DNA of 64,000 nt from Halanaerobium saccharolyticum (GCF_003053565.1 NZ_QAXS01000006.1:62001-126000), one strand, 5' to 3'. Shown: positions 36,607 to 46,687, numbered from the stretch's first letter. A program made the numbers and translations. Notes: a model not told the origin generated them from the sequence alone.

Positions 36607-38009
36607 TTAATAGTCTGCTCTGAAGTTAACTTCTGTTTCTGGTCCTGAAAATCTGTCATTTTCAGGTGTAAAACCTGAAATTGATCCAGTAACCTGAGGA
36701 GTAACTATTACAGTTCCCCAGACACTTGTAGATGTCCAGTTACCTTCATCATTAGTTATTGCATTTGCTATTAGAGTGTTATCTGAAGCTCTTCTAATTT
36801 CAATGTGAATATTGGCACCATTATTATCTTCTACTACACCTGATAAAGTGTAATATTCATAATTATCAGCAGGTTGAGCTGTAAAATTTGTTATGTCATT
36901 TTCTTCATATACAGTCTTATTGGCTGGACTAAACTGCCAGTCATCAAGTTCTGGAGTCACAACTACTTCTCCAGTTAAACCAGTTTTTTCCCAATATCCA
37001 TTATAATCAGTATTAACAGAAGTTCCATCATTAAAGTTAATTACTACATCTGGAATTGGAATATTTTCCTCATTAGTTATAGTCCCACTGACTGTATAGG
37101 GTTGTTCTTCTGCTATTGCTGTGAAATTAACATTATCATCTGTAGTTTCTACAGGTATTGTTGCTGGTTCAAAAGTATAATTAAATTTTTCTGCTTTAAT
37201 TTCAACTTTACCAAAAAGATCTGATTTTTCCCAATTTCCATCTGCATCTGTCATAACAGAAGAAAATTTGCCATTATTAAATGTTATTTTTGCATTTTCT
37301 ATTCCATTACCTTTTTCATCAGCAACTTTACCAGAAACAATATAGAAATTTTCAGTTGATAGTGCTGTGAAATTAACATTCTCATCAGATGTTTCAAGAC
37401 TTCTCGTTGGAGGTTCAAAAGTATATCCATACTTTTCAGCCTTTACCTCTACTCTACCGGTTAAATCTTCTTTTTCCCAACTGCCATCTTCAGCTGTCGT
37501 AACTGATGAAAATTCACCACTATTAAAATGAATGATTACATCAGATATGCTCTCTCCTGATTCATTTTTAATTTTACCTGATAAAACAAATAAATTATCT
37601 TCAGTACCATCAGAATCATCACTATTTTCATCAGAACCATCATCTCCACCTGAATTATCGGAATCATCACCGGAATCAGTTCCGTTAGAGTTCGCGGTAA
37701 AAAGAATACTATCTTTATTCTCATCTAATTGAGACAGGTGAAAACTGCTCGGTGAAAAAGTATAACCAGATTTTTTCGGAGTAATTTCTATATCACCATT
37801 AAGTCCTGTCTGCTTCCAACTTCCATCTGCCTGCGTTTTCACTGAAGAACCATCACTAAAATTGATTGATGCACTTTCAATTCCTGCTCCACTACTATCC
37901 TTTACCGTCCCTGAAGCCTCATAGTCTTTAAAATAGAGCTGATCACAACCTGTTAAAAGAAAAAAAGCTGATACTAATAATAACAAAACAACAAGACTTT
38001 TTTCAGCAT
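36607..38009 (-). CDS. Repeat lipoprotein with carboxypeptidase-regulatory-like domains; start is one base out of frame
   Basis: The main frame runs from 37986 (a TTG without a site) to 36607, 459 codons, and contains a lipobox LLTGC. The only ATG with a ribosome binding site (GGGGAG, ATG at 38009) is in another frame and stops after 11 codons. One extra A in the A6 tract at 37998-38003 would join them into MLKKSLVVLLLLVSAFF-LLTGC, a textbook lipoprotein signal. The mature protein has five repeats of about 80 residues (SGKI...DGSWEK...LTGRVEVKAEKYGYTFEPP...NVNFTA), beta-sandwich domains, with an Asp/Ser/Gly linker after the first. It should be a surface lipoprotein. A sequencing error, slippage or a true mutation are all possible. 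Confidence 0.75.
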
Positions 38010-38140
38010 AAACCCACTCCCCTTATTTATAAAAATTAAAATAATGAATACATTTCTATATTATGTTATTTATTAACTTCTCCAGTAATTAAAATAATCC
38101 TTTAAAAAATGTGATAATTTTGAAAATAATTCTTAAATTC

Positions 38141-38169
38141 TTGCATTATTTTAATTATAATTATATTAT
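38141..38169 (+). promoter_or_regulatory. Promoter of the small membrane protein gene
   Basis: TTGCAT and TATTAT are 17 bases apart, ending 34 bases before the ATG at 38203. Confidence 0.6.
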
Positions 38170-38202
38170 TATAGTAACTACTAAAGAAATGAGGAGTTTT
38201 AA

Positions 38203-38643
38203 ATGAAATTAATTTACAGAAAGACAATTTCTTTTATTTTAACTATTATCAGCAACATTTTAAGCTTTATCTTTGCGACTCAAATATTTAATTTAATTAA
38301 AATAACCATGCTGCAGTCTGGATATAGGGAAGGTGGAGGGGTTCCACAGTTTATTAAAGTTTTTACAGGTATTCCTCTATTTTTGATTGTGGCAATTTCA
38401 TGGATGGGATTTTTCATTTACTCATTTTATTATTATGAGAAAGGAGCAGAAAAGAGAAACCTTATCGAAAGATTTCTCTTTATCAGTGGAGTTGAAATTT
38501 TACTTATTCCCTTTATAATTTTAATTTATCAATTATTTTTACCTATACCTACTCGAACAAGTGATATTCTCTTACTTGCCATTACCTTCATTGGAGGGGC
38601 CATTTCTATTTATCTTTCTAAAAAGCTGGATATTAACTTTTAA
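38203..38643 (+). CDS. Small integral membrane protein of unknown function
   Basis: 146 residues with four hydrophobic segments (about 9-32, 54-78, 88-110 and 118-140) and short loops. No family motif is recognised. The ATG follows GAGGAG by 8 bases and a good promoter lies upstream, so it is probably a real gene. Its stop codon overlaps that of the convergent AEC gene. Confidence 0.65.
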   Translation: MKLIYRKTISFILTIISNILSFIFATQIFNLIKITMLQSGYREGGGVPQFIKVFTGIPLFLIVAISWMGFFIYSFYYYEKGAEKRNLIERFLFISGVEILLIPFIILIYQLFLPIPTRTSDILLLAITFIGGAISIYLSKKLDINF

Positions 38644-39587
38644 ACAATCCCCATCGCCCTAAAAATAAAGACAAATAGGGTCAGAGAAAATACTGATCCC
38701 AGGGTAGTCATCATAACTATTGAAGCTGCCAGATTCTCGTCTCCTCCCATAGCTGCAGTGATGATTGCCGAAGAAATGGAAGTTGGAACTCCAAATAAAA
38801 TATAAATTAAAAATATTTCCTGATTTCCAAGTCCAAAAGCAAAGGCTGCCAGAACTGCTGCTGCCGGGTTAATAATCAGTTTAAAAATTGTAGCAGCAAC
38901 TGCAGGTCTGATATCAACAAATAATTTATCAACTTTAAAGGTAGCTCCAATTGTCAGCAGGGCCAGCGGAGTAGCTAAAACATCAAAATAATTAGCTGTG
39001 TTCTGCAGCAGTGTTGGAAATCTGAATTCTACTAAAGAAGCTATGATTCCCAGAGCAATAGCAATAATAAAGGGATTAGTCACAATGTTTTTAAGAGAAT
39101 TTTTAAACTGATTTTTAGTTTTATTATCAGGATTACTCAGCACTAAAACCAGTACTGCCAGCACATTATAAATTGGAACTACAAAAGCAACTACCAGAGA
39201 GGCTAAAGGACCAACCGCTCCTGTCACATTCTCTAAAAGAGAAAAACCTACATAGACAAAATTACCCCGAAAGGTTCCATGGATAAATGCTCCTAATTTA
39301 CTCTCTTCCTTAACAATAAATTTAGAATAAATATAAATAATAATTACACTTAAAGTTGTACCGATAATTGCAAAACTGATAAACTTTAAATTAAAGTTAT
39401 CTGCAACTGAACTCCGTGATACACTATTAAAAAGTTTTAAGGGTAAGGCTATGTAAAAAACTATAAAATTAGCAGCATTAATAAAATCCTGTTTAATTAT
39501 ATTTTTCCTCTTCAAAATAAAACCACTCAACATAATCAAAAAGATTGGTAAAGCAACACTGAGACTGAATATAAAATTAGCTAACAT
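38640..39587 (-). CDS. AEC-family (auxin efflux carrier) transporter
   Basis: 315 residues with about ten membrane segments in two inverted halves. SGFILKRKNIIKQDFINAANFIVFYIALPLKLFNSV at the N-terminus and LATPLALLTIGATF with FKLIINPAAAVLAAFAFGL in the second half are typical of MleP/YfdV-like permeases. These often carry malate, other organic acids or amino acids; the substrate is unknown here. AGGAGG precedes the ATG. No catabolic partner is adjacent. Confidence 0.85.
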   Translation of the reverse strand: MLANFIFSLSVALPIFLIMLSGFILKRKNIIKQDFINAANFIVFYIALPLKLFNSVSRSSVADNFNLKFISFAIIGTTLSVIIIYIYSKFIVKEESKLGAFIHGTFRGNFVYVGFSLLENVTGAVGPLASLVVAFVVPIYNVLAVLVLVLSNPDNKTKNQFKNSLKNIVTNPFIIAIALGIIASLVEFRFPTLLQNTANYFDVLATPLALLTIGATFKVDKLFVDIRPAVAATIFKLIINPAAAVLAAFAFGLGNQEIFLIYILFGVPTSISSAIITAAMGGDENLAASIVMMTTLGSVFSLTLFVFIFRAMGIV

Positions 39588-39700
39588 AATTACCTCCTGC
39601 GATATTTGTATTTAATAGTAGTTTATATAAAAATAAGAGGAATAACAAGACATTTATTGTTATAAGTATTTGCTTTTCTACTTTTTTTGATATAAACGAG

Positions 39701-39739
39701 AAAAAAGCAGAAAGACCCTGCTAAAAGGCCCCTCTGCTT
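39701..39739 (-). terminator. Terminator of the PL9 lyase gene
   Basis: On the minus strand AAGCAGA pairs with TCTGCTT, with a secondary GGCC...-containing loop, and six T follow. It lies about 20 bases past the stop. Confidence 0.7.
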
Positions 39740-39759
39740 GATTATAAATATGATCTTAT

Positions 39760-42700
39760 TTACTTAAAAATTGGAGAAGTGAATTCTAAAAAATCTCCTA
39801 TTTTTATACTTCCATCTTCATTTCGGGTCAATGGTAATTCAATTTCTAAGCTTTCAAAATTCGCCTCAGAAATTTCTACATCATTAACATTAGTAGAATT
39901 TTCTCCATTATAGAAGAAGTTATGATTAGAAGCTTCTGCTTCAGGATAGCTATCAGCTTCAATCTCTTTGGTGGCAAAGGAAACGAATTCTTCAATTACA
40001 AAGTCCTCTTCGATGCCATCATAAGTTGTAAAGACAATATTTCCACCCTGGTTATTAAAGGAAATATTATTTACAGCTCTTACTCCCGGGTTACTGTTGC
40101 TGGCAAAACCTACAGCTCCATTACCAAAAGCAATACTGTTTTTAATTAGATGAGGAACATGTACTCCTTCTCCACCAAGTTTAAACCCATTTTTATCTCC
40201 ACTTCCTTCAGTTCCATCTGTTAAGGTACCATTATTATAAGCAACAGAATCTTCAATTACGACTTTTCCAATTGCTCCAGTACCAACTTTTGTATATAAA
40301 TCCCAGCCGTCATCAATATTATTATGGGCAATACAGCCTTTAAATACATTTCCCTCACCGGAGGTTAACTTAGCTGCAAAACCATCGGCATTATTGTTGG
40401 ATGGATCAACATTATCAAAGGCGGTTGAATTTAAGATCAGGTTATGAGATGGCCATTTATTCTTATCATCTTCGGTAATATCGGTTCTGCTGATCTGGAG
40501 GCCAGTATTACCATTATTATAGAATCTACTTTCTTCTATAATATTATGATTTCCACCGATTACCATACCCTTTTCATTGGCTGCAGAATTGGTAACATCA
40601 ATTCCCTTGATATGCCAGTAATCTCCACTGAGAATAATTCCTTCAGTCTTCTTATCAAAGTCAATTACCACTTCTGCATCCTCTGCTGCAATTAAATACT
40701 TATAATTATCTGGAGTACCATCATTATACTCTTTGATTTCTAATTTTTGATCTCTCAGATAATGGCCGGCAAGCATTACTATTTTCTGTCCCGGCTGTGA
40801 ATAAGCAGCTGCTGTATCCAGATCAAGTGGATTTTCCTGACTACCATCTCCAGCGGCACTTCCTTCTGGAGCAACATAAATATCTTTACCGGCCCTGAAG
40901 GTCTTCATCTCAATAGTAAAGTTTTCAATAATCCGGTCATAATCAGTCAGTTTTTGAGTATCATCAGGTAAGAAGATTAAAGTAAAGTCATTTTGAGCAT
41001 TTGCTTTCAGCTCTGAATTTAATTTAAACTCTTTTCCTGCCTCTACTTTCTGATCAACTGCAATTATTTCTTTACCCTGTTTTACAGTTAATGTTCCAGC
41101 TACATTTGCTTCAGTGATTAACTGGTAATCTTTAACAGCGGTTTCAGTTAAAGATAAGAGATTGATTTCAGGTTCTACCGGTTCAGCAGGTGGTATAACC
41201 TGAGGTGCATCAGTTTCTGCATTAGACACCTTTAAATCAATATTACTAACTTCTATATGACCTATTCTGGCTCCAAAGAAACCAAGATAGATCTTATCAT
41301 TTTGAACTTCTAATAATTCTGGCTCAAATAAAATTTCTTCCTTTTCGCCATTTAAGCGGCCTACATAACCACTATTTGTTTTTGCCAGAGTTAAGCGATA
41401 TTCCTCGGCTGGATGTGTATTATCAGGAGTTGGCTTAAGCTCTTCAATCATAATCCCCTGATCCCCATTACTTCCTTTTCCGTCTGGAGATTCTACTCCT
41501 GTTCTGTAGAAAAGCTGAGTTCCATTTGGATCTTTACTACCACCACTATAGCCACCTACTCCAGCTATGTTGGAAGCAAATACACCGGTGTCACCATCTT
41601 CACCAATTGCATCACGAGCCATAATTCCAAAAGCTTCCTGACCGTCATGAGGATCTTTGGCATATTCAATTACCTTCACATCTGCTGAAAGCTCAAAGTT
41701 ATCTTCAGCATCAAGTACTGTGTAGTAATAGGCGATTCCATCGTGATCAGTTGCAACTTTTCCTCCACCATTAATTGAGGCAACTTCTACTGAATCTTCT
41801 TTGACATTAATAAAAGTATCATCATCAGAAGCAGACTGACCAAAGTTAATTGCATTCCAGCTGTAGTCTTTTGCTTCTCTGACAGTCACATCAAAGGTAA
41901 TAGAGTCTACTTGATCAGATTCAGGAATTACTCTAACTGTATAAATCCCCGGCTGCTGATTATCAATTTTTGAGGCATTGATTCTATATTCATCTGCGTC
42001 TAGAATTTCCTGATCTCCATTGTCATAAACCCTGGCGATCTTAATTCCTTCTTCAGCAAAATTCTCAGCAAGACCAATAGTTGTTTGAGGATATTCAACA
42101 ATTTTTAGACCTTCAAGTTCTTTTTCTTTAACTCGGTAATCCATTTCAGTTTTTTGATCTTTATATTCGATTACTAACTTTTTATTTCCAGCTGTCTCAC
42201 TATCAAAACCTGAGACCTGGTACTGATCTCGCATTAATCTGATAGAATTACCATCAGCATAATTTGCATAAACAGAAAGACCGTCTAATTTTAACTCTTC
42301 ACCAGGAAAATATAGAGTTTTTGCTGGCTTATTTTTAATTTCCAGTTCTGCGAGAGCTGCATCACTGACCTCAACTGTAAAATCAGTTTTGATCTCTGAA
42401 TTTTCATTATAGATTACAGAAATTTTCTTTTCTCCTGCAGCTTCAACTGTATAATCAGCTGCTGCAAGTGTTTCTCTTCTGTAGCCGTCATTATACTCTG
42501 CTATTACTGTAAGACCTTCAGGATCAAAATTATCTCCTAAATAATAGTCTGTTTTAGCAGGATAATATTTAATCTCTAAAGCTGTAGCACTTAACTCATT
42601 GATATTTAGCTTAAGTTCTTTTTCAGCTCCACCATAATGAATTGTAATTGTATTTTCACCGGCCTCAGAGCTGTCAAAGCCAGTTACTATATAATCTTCC

Positions 42701-43527
42701 TGGCTCAACTTTTTACTGCTGCCGTCTGCAAATTCTGCAGTAACTTTTAGTCCCTCAAGCTCAAAATCTTCTTCTAATAAATAGTCTGTTTTAAAATCTG
42801 AAGTATCAGTTTTCAGTTCCGAAACTTCTTTAATCTCTTCAAAGTTCAAATCATTGTAATAAACAGTGGTATTTCTGGAAGTATATAAACCGGCGAATAG
42901 ATCTTCTCCTTCAAAACCATTAAAATCTTCTATTACTACCGGTTCTTCCTCACCAAATTTAAGCCAGTATGTATTTCCTGATTTTTTCAGCTCAACCTGA
43001 TAGCTGAGTTCAGGCGCAGGAACTGCACCATTTACCAATTCTCCCAGCTTTTTTTGACCTTCTGCAGTTCTATAAAAAGCTGTAGTTGGAGTATCTTTAG
43101 TTGCATTTAAGGGTCCAACTGCCAGTGCATACCCGATATCCTCTTTATTATTTTCATTATATAGAACTTTATCTCTAAGCATTATTCCAAAAGAAACCTG
43201 ATTGTTCATATCAAAAGATTCCACTTCAGCCTGAACAGTCATTTTAAAATTGTCTCCCTGCTTCATCTTTTTAAAGTAATAGGCTATTCCTTCAGATGAA
43301 CTTTCAATTTTACCCCGATTATTGGCACTCATCATTTTAATCCTGCCGTCTGCAAGTTCCTGAATGGCAAAGTTTTCAGCAGTAATTTTATTGTCCCCAC
43401 CAACATTACCAAATACACTTGCTTCCCAGTCACTTTCTACTTCTATCATTTCGGCGGCCAGTACGGGTGTAATCAAAAATGTAATTAATAAAGTTAAGAT
43501 AATACTAAAAGTAATTTTAGAATTCAT
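39760..43527 (-). CDS. Secreted multidomain pectate lyase-like protein (PL9 beta-helix)
   Basis: 1255 residues. A Sec signal peptide (1-25, ending TPVLAAE) is followed by two LamG/DUF1080-like beta domains (about 30-230 and 560-770), four bacterial Ig-like repeats between them (about 232-560), and a right-handed beta-helix (about 880-1230). The helix begins KDIYVAPEGSAAGDGSQENP and holds NNADGFAAKL (D1048, K1053) and NIDDGWDLYTK, the PL9 site in which a lysine is the base and aspartates hold Ca2+. It should cleave pectate or rhamnogalacturonan outside the cell. The beta domains are probable carbohydrate-binding or spacer modules. No S-layer anchor is visible. It is monocistronic. Confidence 0.87.
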   Translation of the reverse strand: MNSKITFSIILTLLITFLITPVLAAEMIEVESDWEASVFGNVGGDNKITAENFAIQELADGRIKMMSANNRGKIESSSEGIAYYFKKMKQGDNFKMTVQAEVESFDMNNQVSFGIMLRDKVLYNENNKEDIGYALAVGPLNATKDTPTTAFYRTAEGQKKLGELVNGAVPAPELSYQVELKKSGNTYWLKFGEEEPVVIEDFNGFEGEDLFAGLYTSRNTTVYYNDLNFEEIKEVSELKTDTSDFKTDYLLEEDFELEGLKVTAEFADGSSKKLSQEDYIVTGFDSSEAGENTITIHYGGAEKELKLNINELSATALEIKYYPAKTDYYLGDNFDPEGLTVIAEYNDGYRRETLAAADYTVEAAGEKKISVIYNENSEIKTDFTVEVSDAALAELEIKNKPAKTLYFPGEELKLDGLSVYANYADGNSIRLMRDQYQVSGFDSETAGNKKLVIEYKDQKTEMDYRVKEKELEGLKIVEYPQTTIGLAENFAEEGIKIARVYDNGDQEILDADEYRINASKIDNQQPGIYTVRVIPESDQVDSITFDVTVREAKDYSWNAINFGQSASDDDTFINVKEDSVEVASINGGGKVATDHDGIAYYYTVLDAEDNFELSADVKVIEYAKDPHDGQEAFGIMARDAIGEDGDTGVFASNIAGVGGYSGGSKDPNGTQLFYRTGVESPDGKGSNGDQGIMIEELKPTPDNTHPAEEYRLTLAKTNSGYVGRLNGEKEEILFEPELLEVQNDKIYLGFFGARIGHIEVSNIDLKVSNAETDAPQVIPPAEPVEPEINLLSLTETAVKDYQLITEANVAGTLTVKQGKEIIAVDQKVEAGKEFKLNSELKANAQNDFTLIFLPDDTQKLTDYDRIIENFTIEMKTFRAGKDIYVAPEGSAAGDGSQENPLDLDTAAAYSQPGQKIVMLAGHYLRDQKLEIKEYNDGTPDNYKYLIAAEDAEVVIDFDKKTEGIILSGDYWHIKGIDVTNSAANEKGMVIGGNHNIIEESRFYNNGNTGLQISRTDITEDDKNKWPSHNLILNSTAFDNVDPSNNNADGFAAKLTSGEGNVFKGCIAHNNIDDGWDLYTKVGTGAIGKVVIEDSVAYNNGTLTDGTEGSGDKNGFKLGGEGVHVPHLIKNSIAFGNGAVGFASNSNPGVRAVNNISFNNQGGNIVFTTYDGIEEDFVIEEFVSFATKEIEADSYPEAEASNHNFFYNGENSTNVNDVEISEANFESLEIELPLTRNEDGSIKIGDFLEFTSPIFK

Positions 43528-43608
43528 TTGCTTAATTTCCCCCTATTTGTAATTTTAATTTAATTCTGAGTCAGTTTGGCTGATTAATTTTCACCCCCTA
43601 GTTAAGGT

Positions 43609-43625
43609 TTAACGTTTTCCGTTAA
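43609..43625. promoter_or_regulatory. Operator-like palindrome upstream of the PL9 gene
   Basis: TTAACG-TTTTC-CGTTAA is a perfect inverted repeat with 6-base arms, 82 bases before the PL9 start in an otherwise featureless 274-base gap. It is a candidate binding site for a pectin regulator; the protein is unknown. Confidence 0.4.
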
Positions 43626-43763
43626 GTGAAAAGATTTTAAATTTATAAACAATTACAAATATAATTTTACCAGCTTAAGCTGATTTAATCTAAACATATT
43701 TTTTGATACTTTCTAAACTTAAACATATTTTTAGGTGAACTGTTTAAATTTTCATATAATTAT

Positions 43764-43792
43764 TAAAAAAACAGGCCATCTCTGACCTGTTG
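43764..43792 (-). terminator. Terminator of the pectin operon ending with the AraC gene
   Basis: On the minus strand AACAGG pairs with CCTGTT, followed by TTTTTTT. It begins 10 bases past the AraC stop. Confidence 0.75.
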
Positions 43793-43801
43793 ATCTGAAA
43801 T

Positions 43802-44632
43802 CTATTTATATGCTTTTCGGTAATCACTTGGTGAAAGCCCGGTTCTATCTTTAAAATTCCTGCCGAAATGAATTAAATTATTATAGCCAACCTTTTCTGC
43901 AACCTGACTGACATTATATTTATTTTTTAAGAGGAGATTTTGAGCCTCTTTAATTCTGACACTATTAATATATTCTGTTACTGTATAACCAGTTTTTTCT
44001 TTAAATAGAGTACTCAAATAACTGCTGCTGTAAGAAAACTTTGCTGCCAGCTGGTTGAGAGAAAAGTTTTGAGAAAAATTATCTTCAATGAATTTCATTA
44101 TTTCCATTATTTTTAGATGATAGTGATCTCTGCTCTCCTGATTGTTTTTGGATTTTAGATAGCGGTTGATTAAAATTAAGAGCTCAGAAATTAAAAGTTT
44201 TAAATAAATTTTCCTGCCAAAATCATTCTTCTTACTTTCCATTTCCATTCTGGCAAAAATATTTTCGATCATCATTCTGTCATTAATTTCAAGTCGCAGG
44301 TGATAATAATCTTTCTTAAAATTAGAAAGTAAATCAGCCTCTTTCCCACCAAATTGCCCCAGTGAGTCAGCCTTGAATTTAACTAGAAAGCGATTAAAAT
44401 AAGATTTATCCCTGACAAAAGTCTGATGTTTAACCCCTTCTTTGATCAGAATTAAATCTCCTTTTTTAACATTAAAACTCTTATCTTTAAAATCATAGCC
44501 GCGGCTTCCATCCTGCAGATAATATATTTCATAGGCATTATGAAAATGGGGCCAGTTCATCCCCTGGTCTTCTCTTTTCAGTAACCTCTCAAAACTAAGC
44601 TCCTGCTCCAGAGTTTCTGCTTTACAAAGCAT
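43802..44632 (-). CDS. AraC-family regulator of the pectin locus
   Basis: 276 residues. The N-terminal cupin has HFHNAYEIYYLQDGSRGYDF and VKKGDLILIKEGVKHQTF; the C-terminal 100 residues hold two helix-turn-helix motifs (FSLNQLAAKFSYSSSYLSTLF, NVSQVAEKVGYNNLIHFGRNF). It is the last gene of the six-gene operon with GH28, 19 bases after the FAD flavoprotein, so it is made together with the pathway it probably controls. The effector is likely a uronate or oligogalacturonide, by position only. GGAGG precedes the ATG. Confidence 0.87.
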   Translation of the reverse strand: MLCKAETLEQELSFERLLKREDQGMNWPHFHNAYEIYYLQDGSRGYDFKDKSFNVKKGDLILIKEGVKHQTFVRDKSYFNRFLVKFKADSLGQFGGKEADLLSNFKKDYYHLRLEINDRMMIENIFARMEMESKKNDFGRKIYLKLLISELLILINRYLKSKNNQESRDHYHLKIMEIMKFIEDNFSQNFSLNQLAAKFSYSSSYLSTLFKEKTGYTVTEYINSVRIKEAQNLLLKNKYNVSQVAEKVGYNNLIHFGRNFKDRTGLSPSDYRKAYK

Positions 44633-44651
44633 TTTATTACCTCCAGCAATA

Positions 44652-46646
44652 TTATTTTATAACCTCGTCGTTGAGATACTTATTCCAGATTGTTTCAAAC
44701 CAGTTATTATCTTCGGGAATCTCTCTGACATCCTGCCAGCTGAATTCAAAATGGTCACCTCTGTATCTTAAGCGCTGGATCTTTTTGCTTAAGGCACCAT
44801 CTTCCAGGCTGAATCTAAAATCTTCGCTTAAGCTCTCTAATGGCAGCTCTCCTTCTTCATCCTGAACCAGGTAGGAGCCGCGACTTTTACCCCCAAGCTG
44901 AATATAATCCTTAAAGGCAGTTAAATAAACTAATTGGGCTAAAAGCAGATCATAATTTTGAAAAGCCAGACTTAAATCACGAATAGAATTTAGACTGCTG
45001 ATTTCTCCCAGCTGATCTAATTCAGACTCTGTTTCCTTAAGAGCGGCTTCGATTGCAGCAAGATTTCGAATATGAGCTCCAGCTTTACTCATTCTCTCAC
45101 CCAACTTTTCTCTGATCTCTATAATATTTGCCTTAGATTCTTTAATCGATTGAATGAATTTCTCCCCCAGCTTTAATTTCTTTTCGATTTGAGAGGAAGC
45201 CTGAGCTGCAAACACATCTAGCTCAGCTGGCTCTTTTTGATAACGGGCAGCTATAAATTGTGCGGCTCGGGTACTCCCCACCTGGCCTGAATTAAGGGCA
45301 GTTCCTCCGGGTCGATAGACTCCATGACTTCCATTTACCTCTCCGACCGGGAAAAAGTGAGCAAGATTACTCTCCCACCAGATATTACCCTCAAGACCTC
45401 CGTTGTTGTGCTGAGCGCAAACTGCAATTTCCAGCATTTCACTGGTCAAATCAATACCATTGTCAGCATAAAGATCAATTGCCGGCTGGTTCATTTTTTT
45501 AAGCCTCTCAATTGGAGTTCCAAATAGGGCTTCAGAATTCTCAAGATACTGATAGGCCTCTTCGCCAAGTTGAGAAAAGTTTAGATTTCCATTTTCAGAT
45601 GCAAATTTAGAATTCTGACGGTAATCAAGCCAGACTCTTCTTCCCTTAACAACAGTTTCATTATAAACTAAGATATCAATTAGGGATGAGCCAAAATCTT
45701 CAACCTTCCTGGGGTCAAAGGGCCACTGATAACCTTTTAGAAAAATTGCATCCAGCATCTTTCCAGGATCAGCAAAATATTCATTTAAAAACTCCTGCCT
45801 GTCATTTCCCCCCTGATCGGTTGAGATATAAGTTGGTAAAACCTGCTGATAGGTCCCGGAGAGGTTCCAGCGAAATTTTGTTGAAGCAATTCCGTACTGC
45901 CACTCGGTTAAATTTTTCCCCTTTACCCCGGCCTCAAAGGCAAGCCCTGATGCACCAGTTTGAGAACCCGGATAAACTGAAGTAGCATAAAGTCCAGCTG
46001 GACCACCTGTGGCATAAACTATATTGGTAGTATTGAAGAGAGTATAGCGCTTTTCTTCATTTTCCATCTGATTTTTATTCAGAGTTAAAAGACCGACAGC
46101 GTTTTCCTGCTTTTGATCAGTTAAAACTGCTATTACCTGATAATTATCAAAGATTTGAATCCCCTTATTTTTAACCTCTTTTTCCAATTTTTCTGTCATA
46201 TAGCGGGAGGTTAAGGGACCAGCCGAAGTTGCTCTTTTGCGGGGGTCATGGTCAGTTTTATAGCCTACATACTCCCCAAAACGATTGTGGGGAAAAGGGA
46301 CCCCAATATCTACCAGATGGTAAAAGGAGCGGGCTGATAATGCAGCCTCCACCAGAGCCAGATCGCCATCCATTGAGCCACCTGAAAATAGGGTTTCTGC
46401 CATCTCAAAAACTGAATCCTGGTCTTTTCCTCCCAGAGTTAATTTATAATAGGTCTGCTTGTCTGAACCGGTATTGCGGGAAGTCCCCATATTTATTCCT
46501 TCAGTTACAATAGCTATATCTTCCTGGCCAAAATTATATAATCTGTCAGCTGCATTTAACCCTGCAGCTCCGGATCCAACCACGACCGTATTTAACGAGT
46601 AGACATCGAGCATTTTATCTTCTATTTGAAGCTGATCTTTTCGCAT
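44652..46646 (-). CDS. FAD-dependent oxidoreductase, fumarate-reductase-flavoprotein fold
   Basis: 664 residues. The FAD-binding motif VVVGSGAAGLNAAD starts at residue 21; later FAD contacts are YATGGPAGLY and GEVNGSHGVYRPGGTALNSG. The loop that is HSxxAQGG in fumarate reductase and aspartate oxidase reads TSRNTGSDKQTYYK, so the substrate differs. The fumarate-reductase-like HNNGGLEGN is present. No iron-sulfur or cytochrome subunit lies near, so it probably acts alone in the cytoplasm. It belongs to the GH28 operon between the MATE-like gene and the AraC gene. Its pathway step is unknown to me; a uronate-derived substrate is a guess from context. Confidence 0.8.
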   Translation of the reverse strand: MRKDQLQIEDKMLDVYSLNTVVVGSGAAGLNAADRLYNFGQEDIAIVTEGINMGTSRNTGSDKQTYYKLTLGGKDQDSVFEMAETLFSGGSMDGDLALVEAALSARSFYHLVDIGVPFPHNRFGEYVGYKTDHDPRKRATSAGPLTSRYMTEKLEKEVKNKGIQIFDNYQVIAVLTDQKQENAVGLLTLNKNQMENEEKRYTLFNTTNIVYATGGPAGLYATSVYPGSQTGASGLAFEAGVKGKNLTEWQYGIASTKFRWNLSGTYQQVLPTYISTDQGGNDRQEFLNEYFADPGKMLDAIFLKGYQWPFDPRKVEDFGSSLIDILVYNETVVKGRRVWLDYRQNSKFASENGNLNFSQLGEEAYQYLENSEALFGTPIERLKKMNQPAIDLYADNGIDLTSEMLEIAVCAQHNNGGLEGNIWWESNLAHFFPVGEVNGSHGVYRPGGTALNSGQVGSTRAAQFIAARYQKEPAELDVFAAQASSQIEKKLKLGEKFIQSIKESKANIIEIREKLGERMSKAGAHIRNLAAIEAALKETESELDQLGEISSLNSIRDLSLAFQNYDLLLAQLVYLTAFKDYIQLGGKSRGSYLVQDEEGELPLESLSEDFRFSLEDGALSKKIQRLRYRGDHFEFSWQDVREIPEDNNWFETIWNKYLNDEVIK

Positions 46647-46687
46647 TTTTTCCTCCTCTAATAAATTTTAAGCCGATAATTTAAGCT

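Noticed and set aside
37590-37690. Apparent short tandem DNA repeat
   Set aside because: It encodes the Asp/Ser/Gly linker of the lipoprotein; the repeat units are irregular and reflect codon composition only.
39922-41688. Plus-strand frames within the PL9 lyase
   Set aside because: No binding sites or homology; the opposite strand has a continuous 1255-codon frame with recognisable domains.
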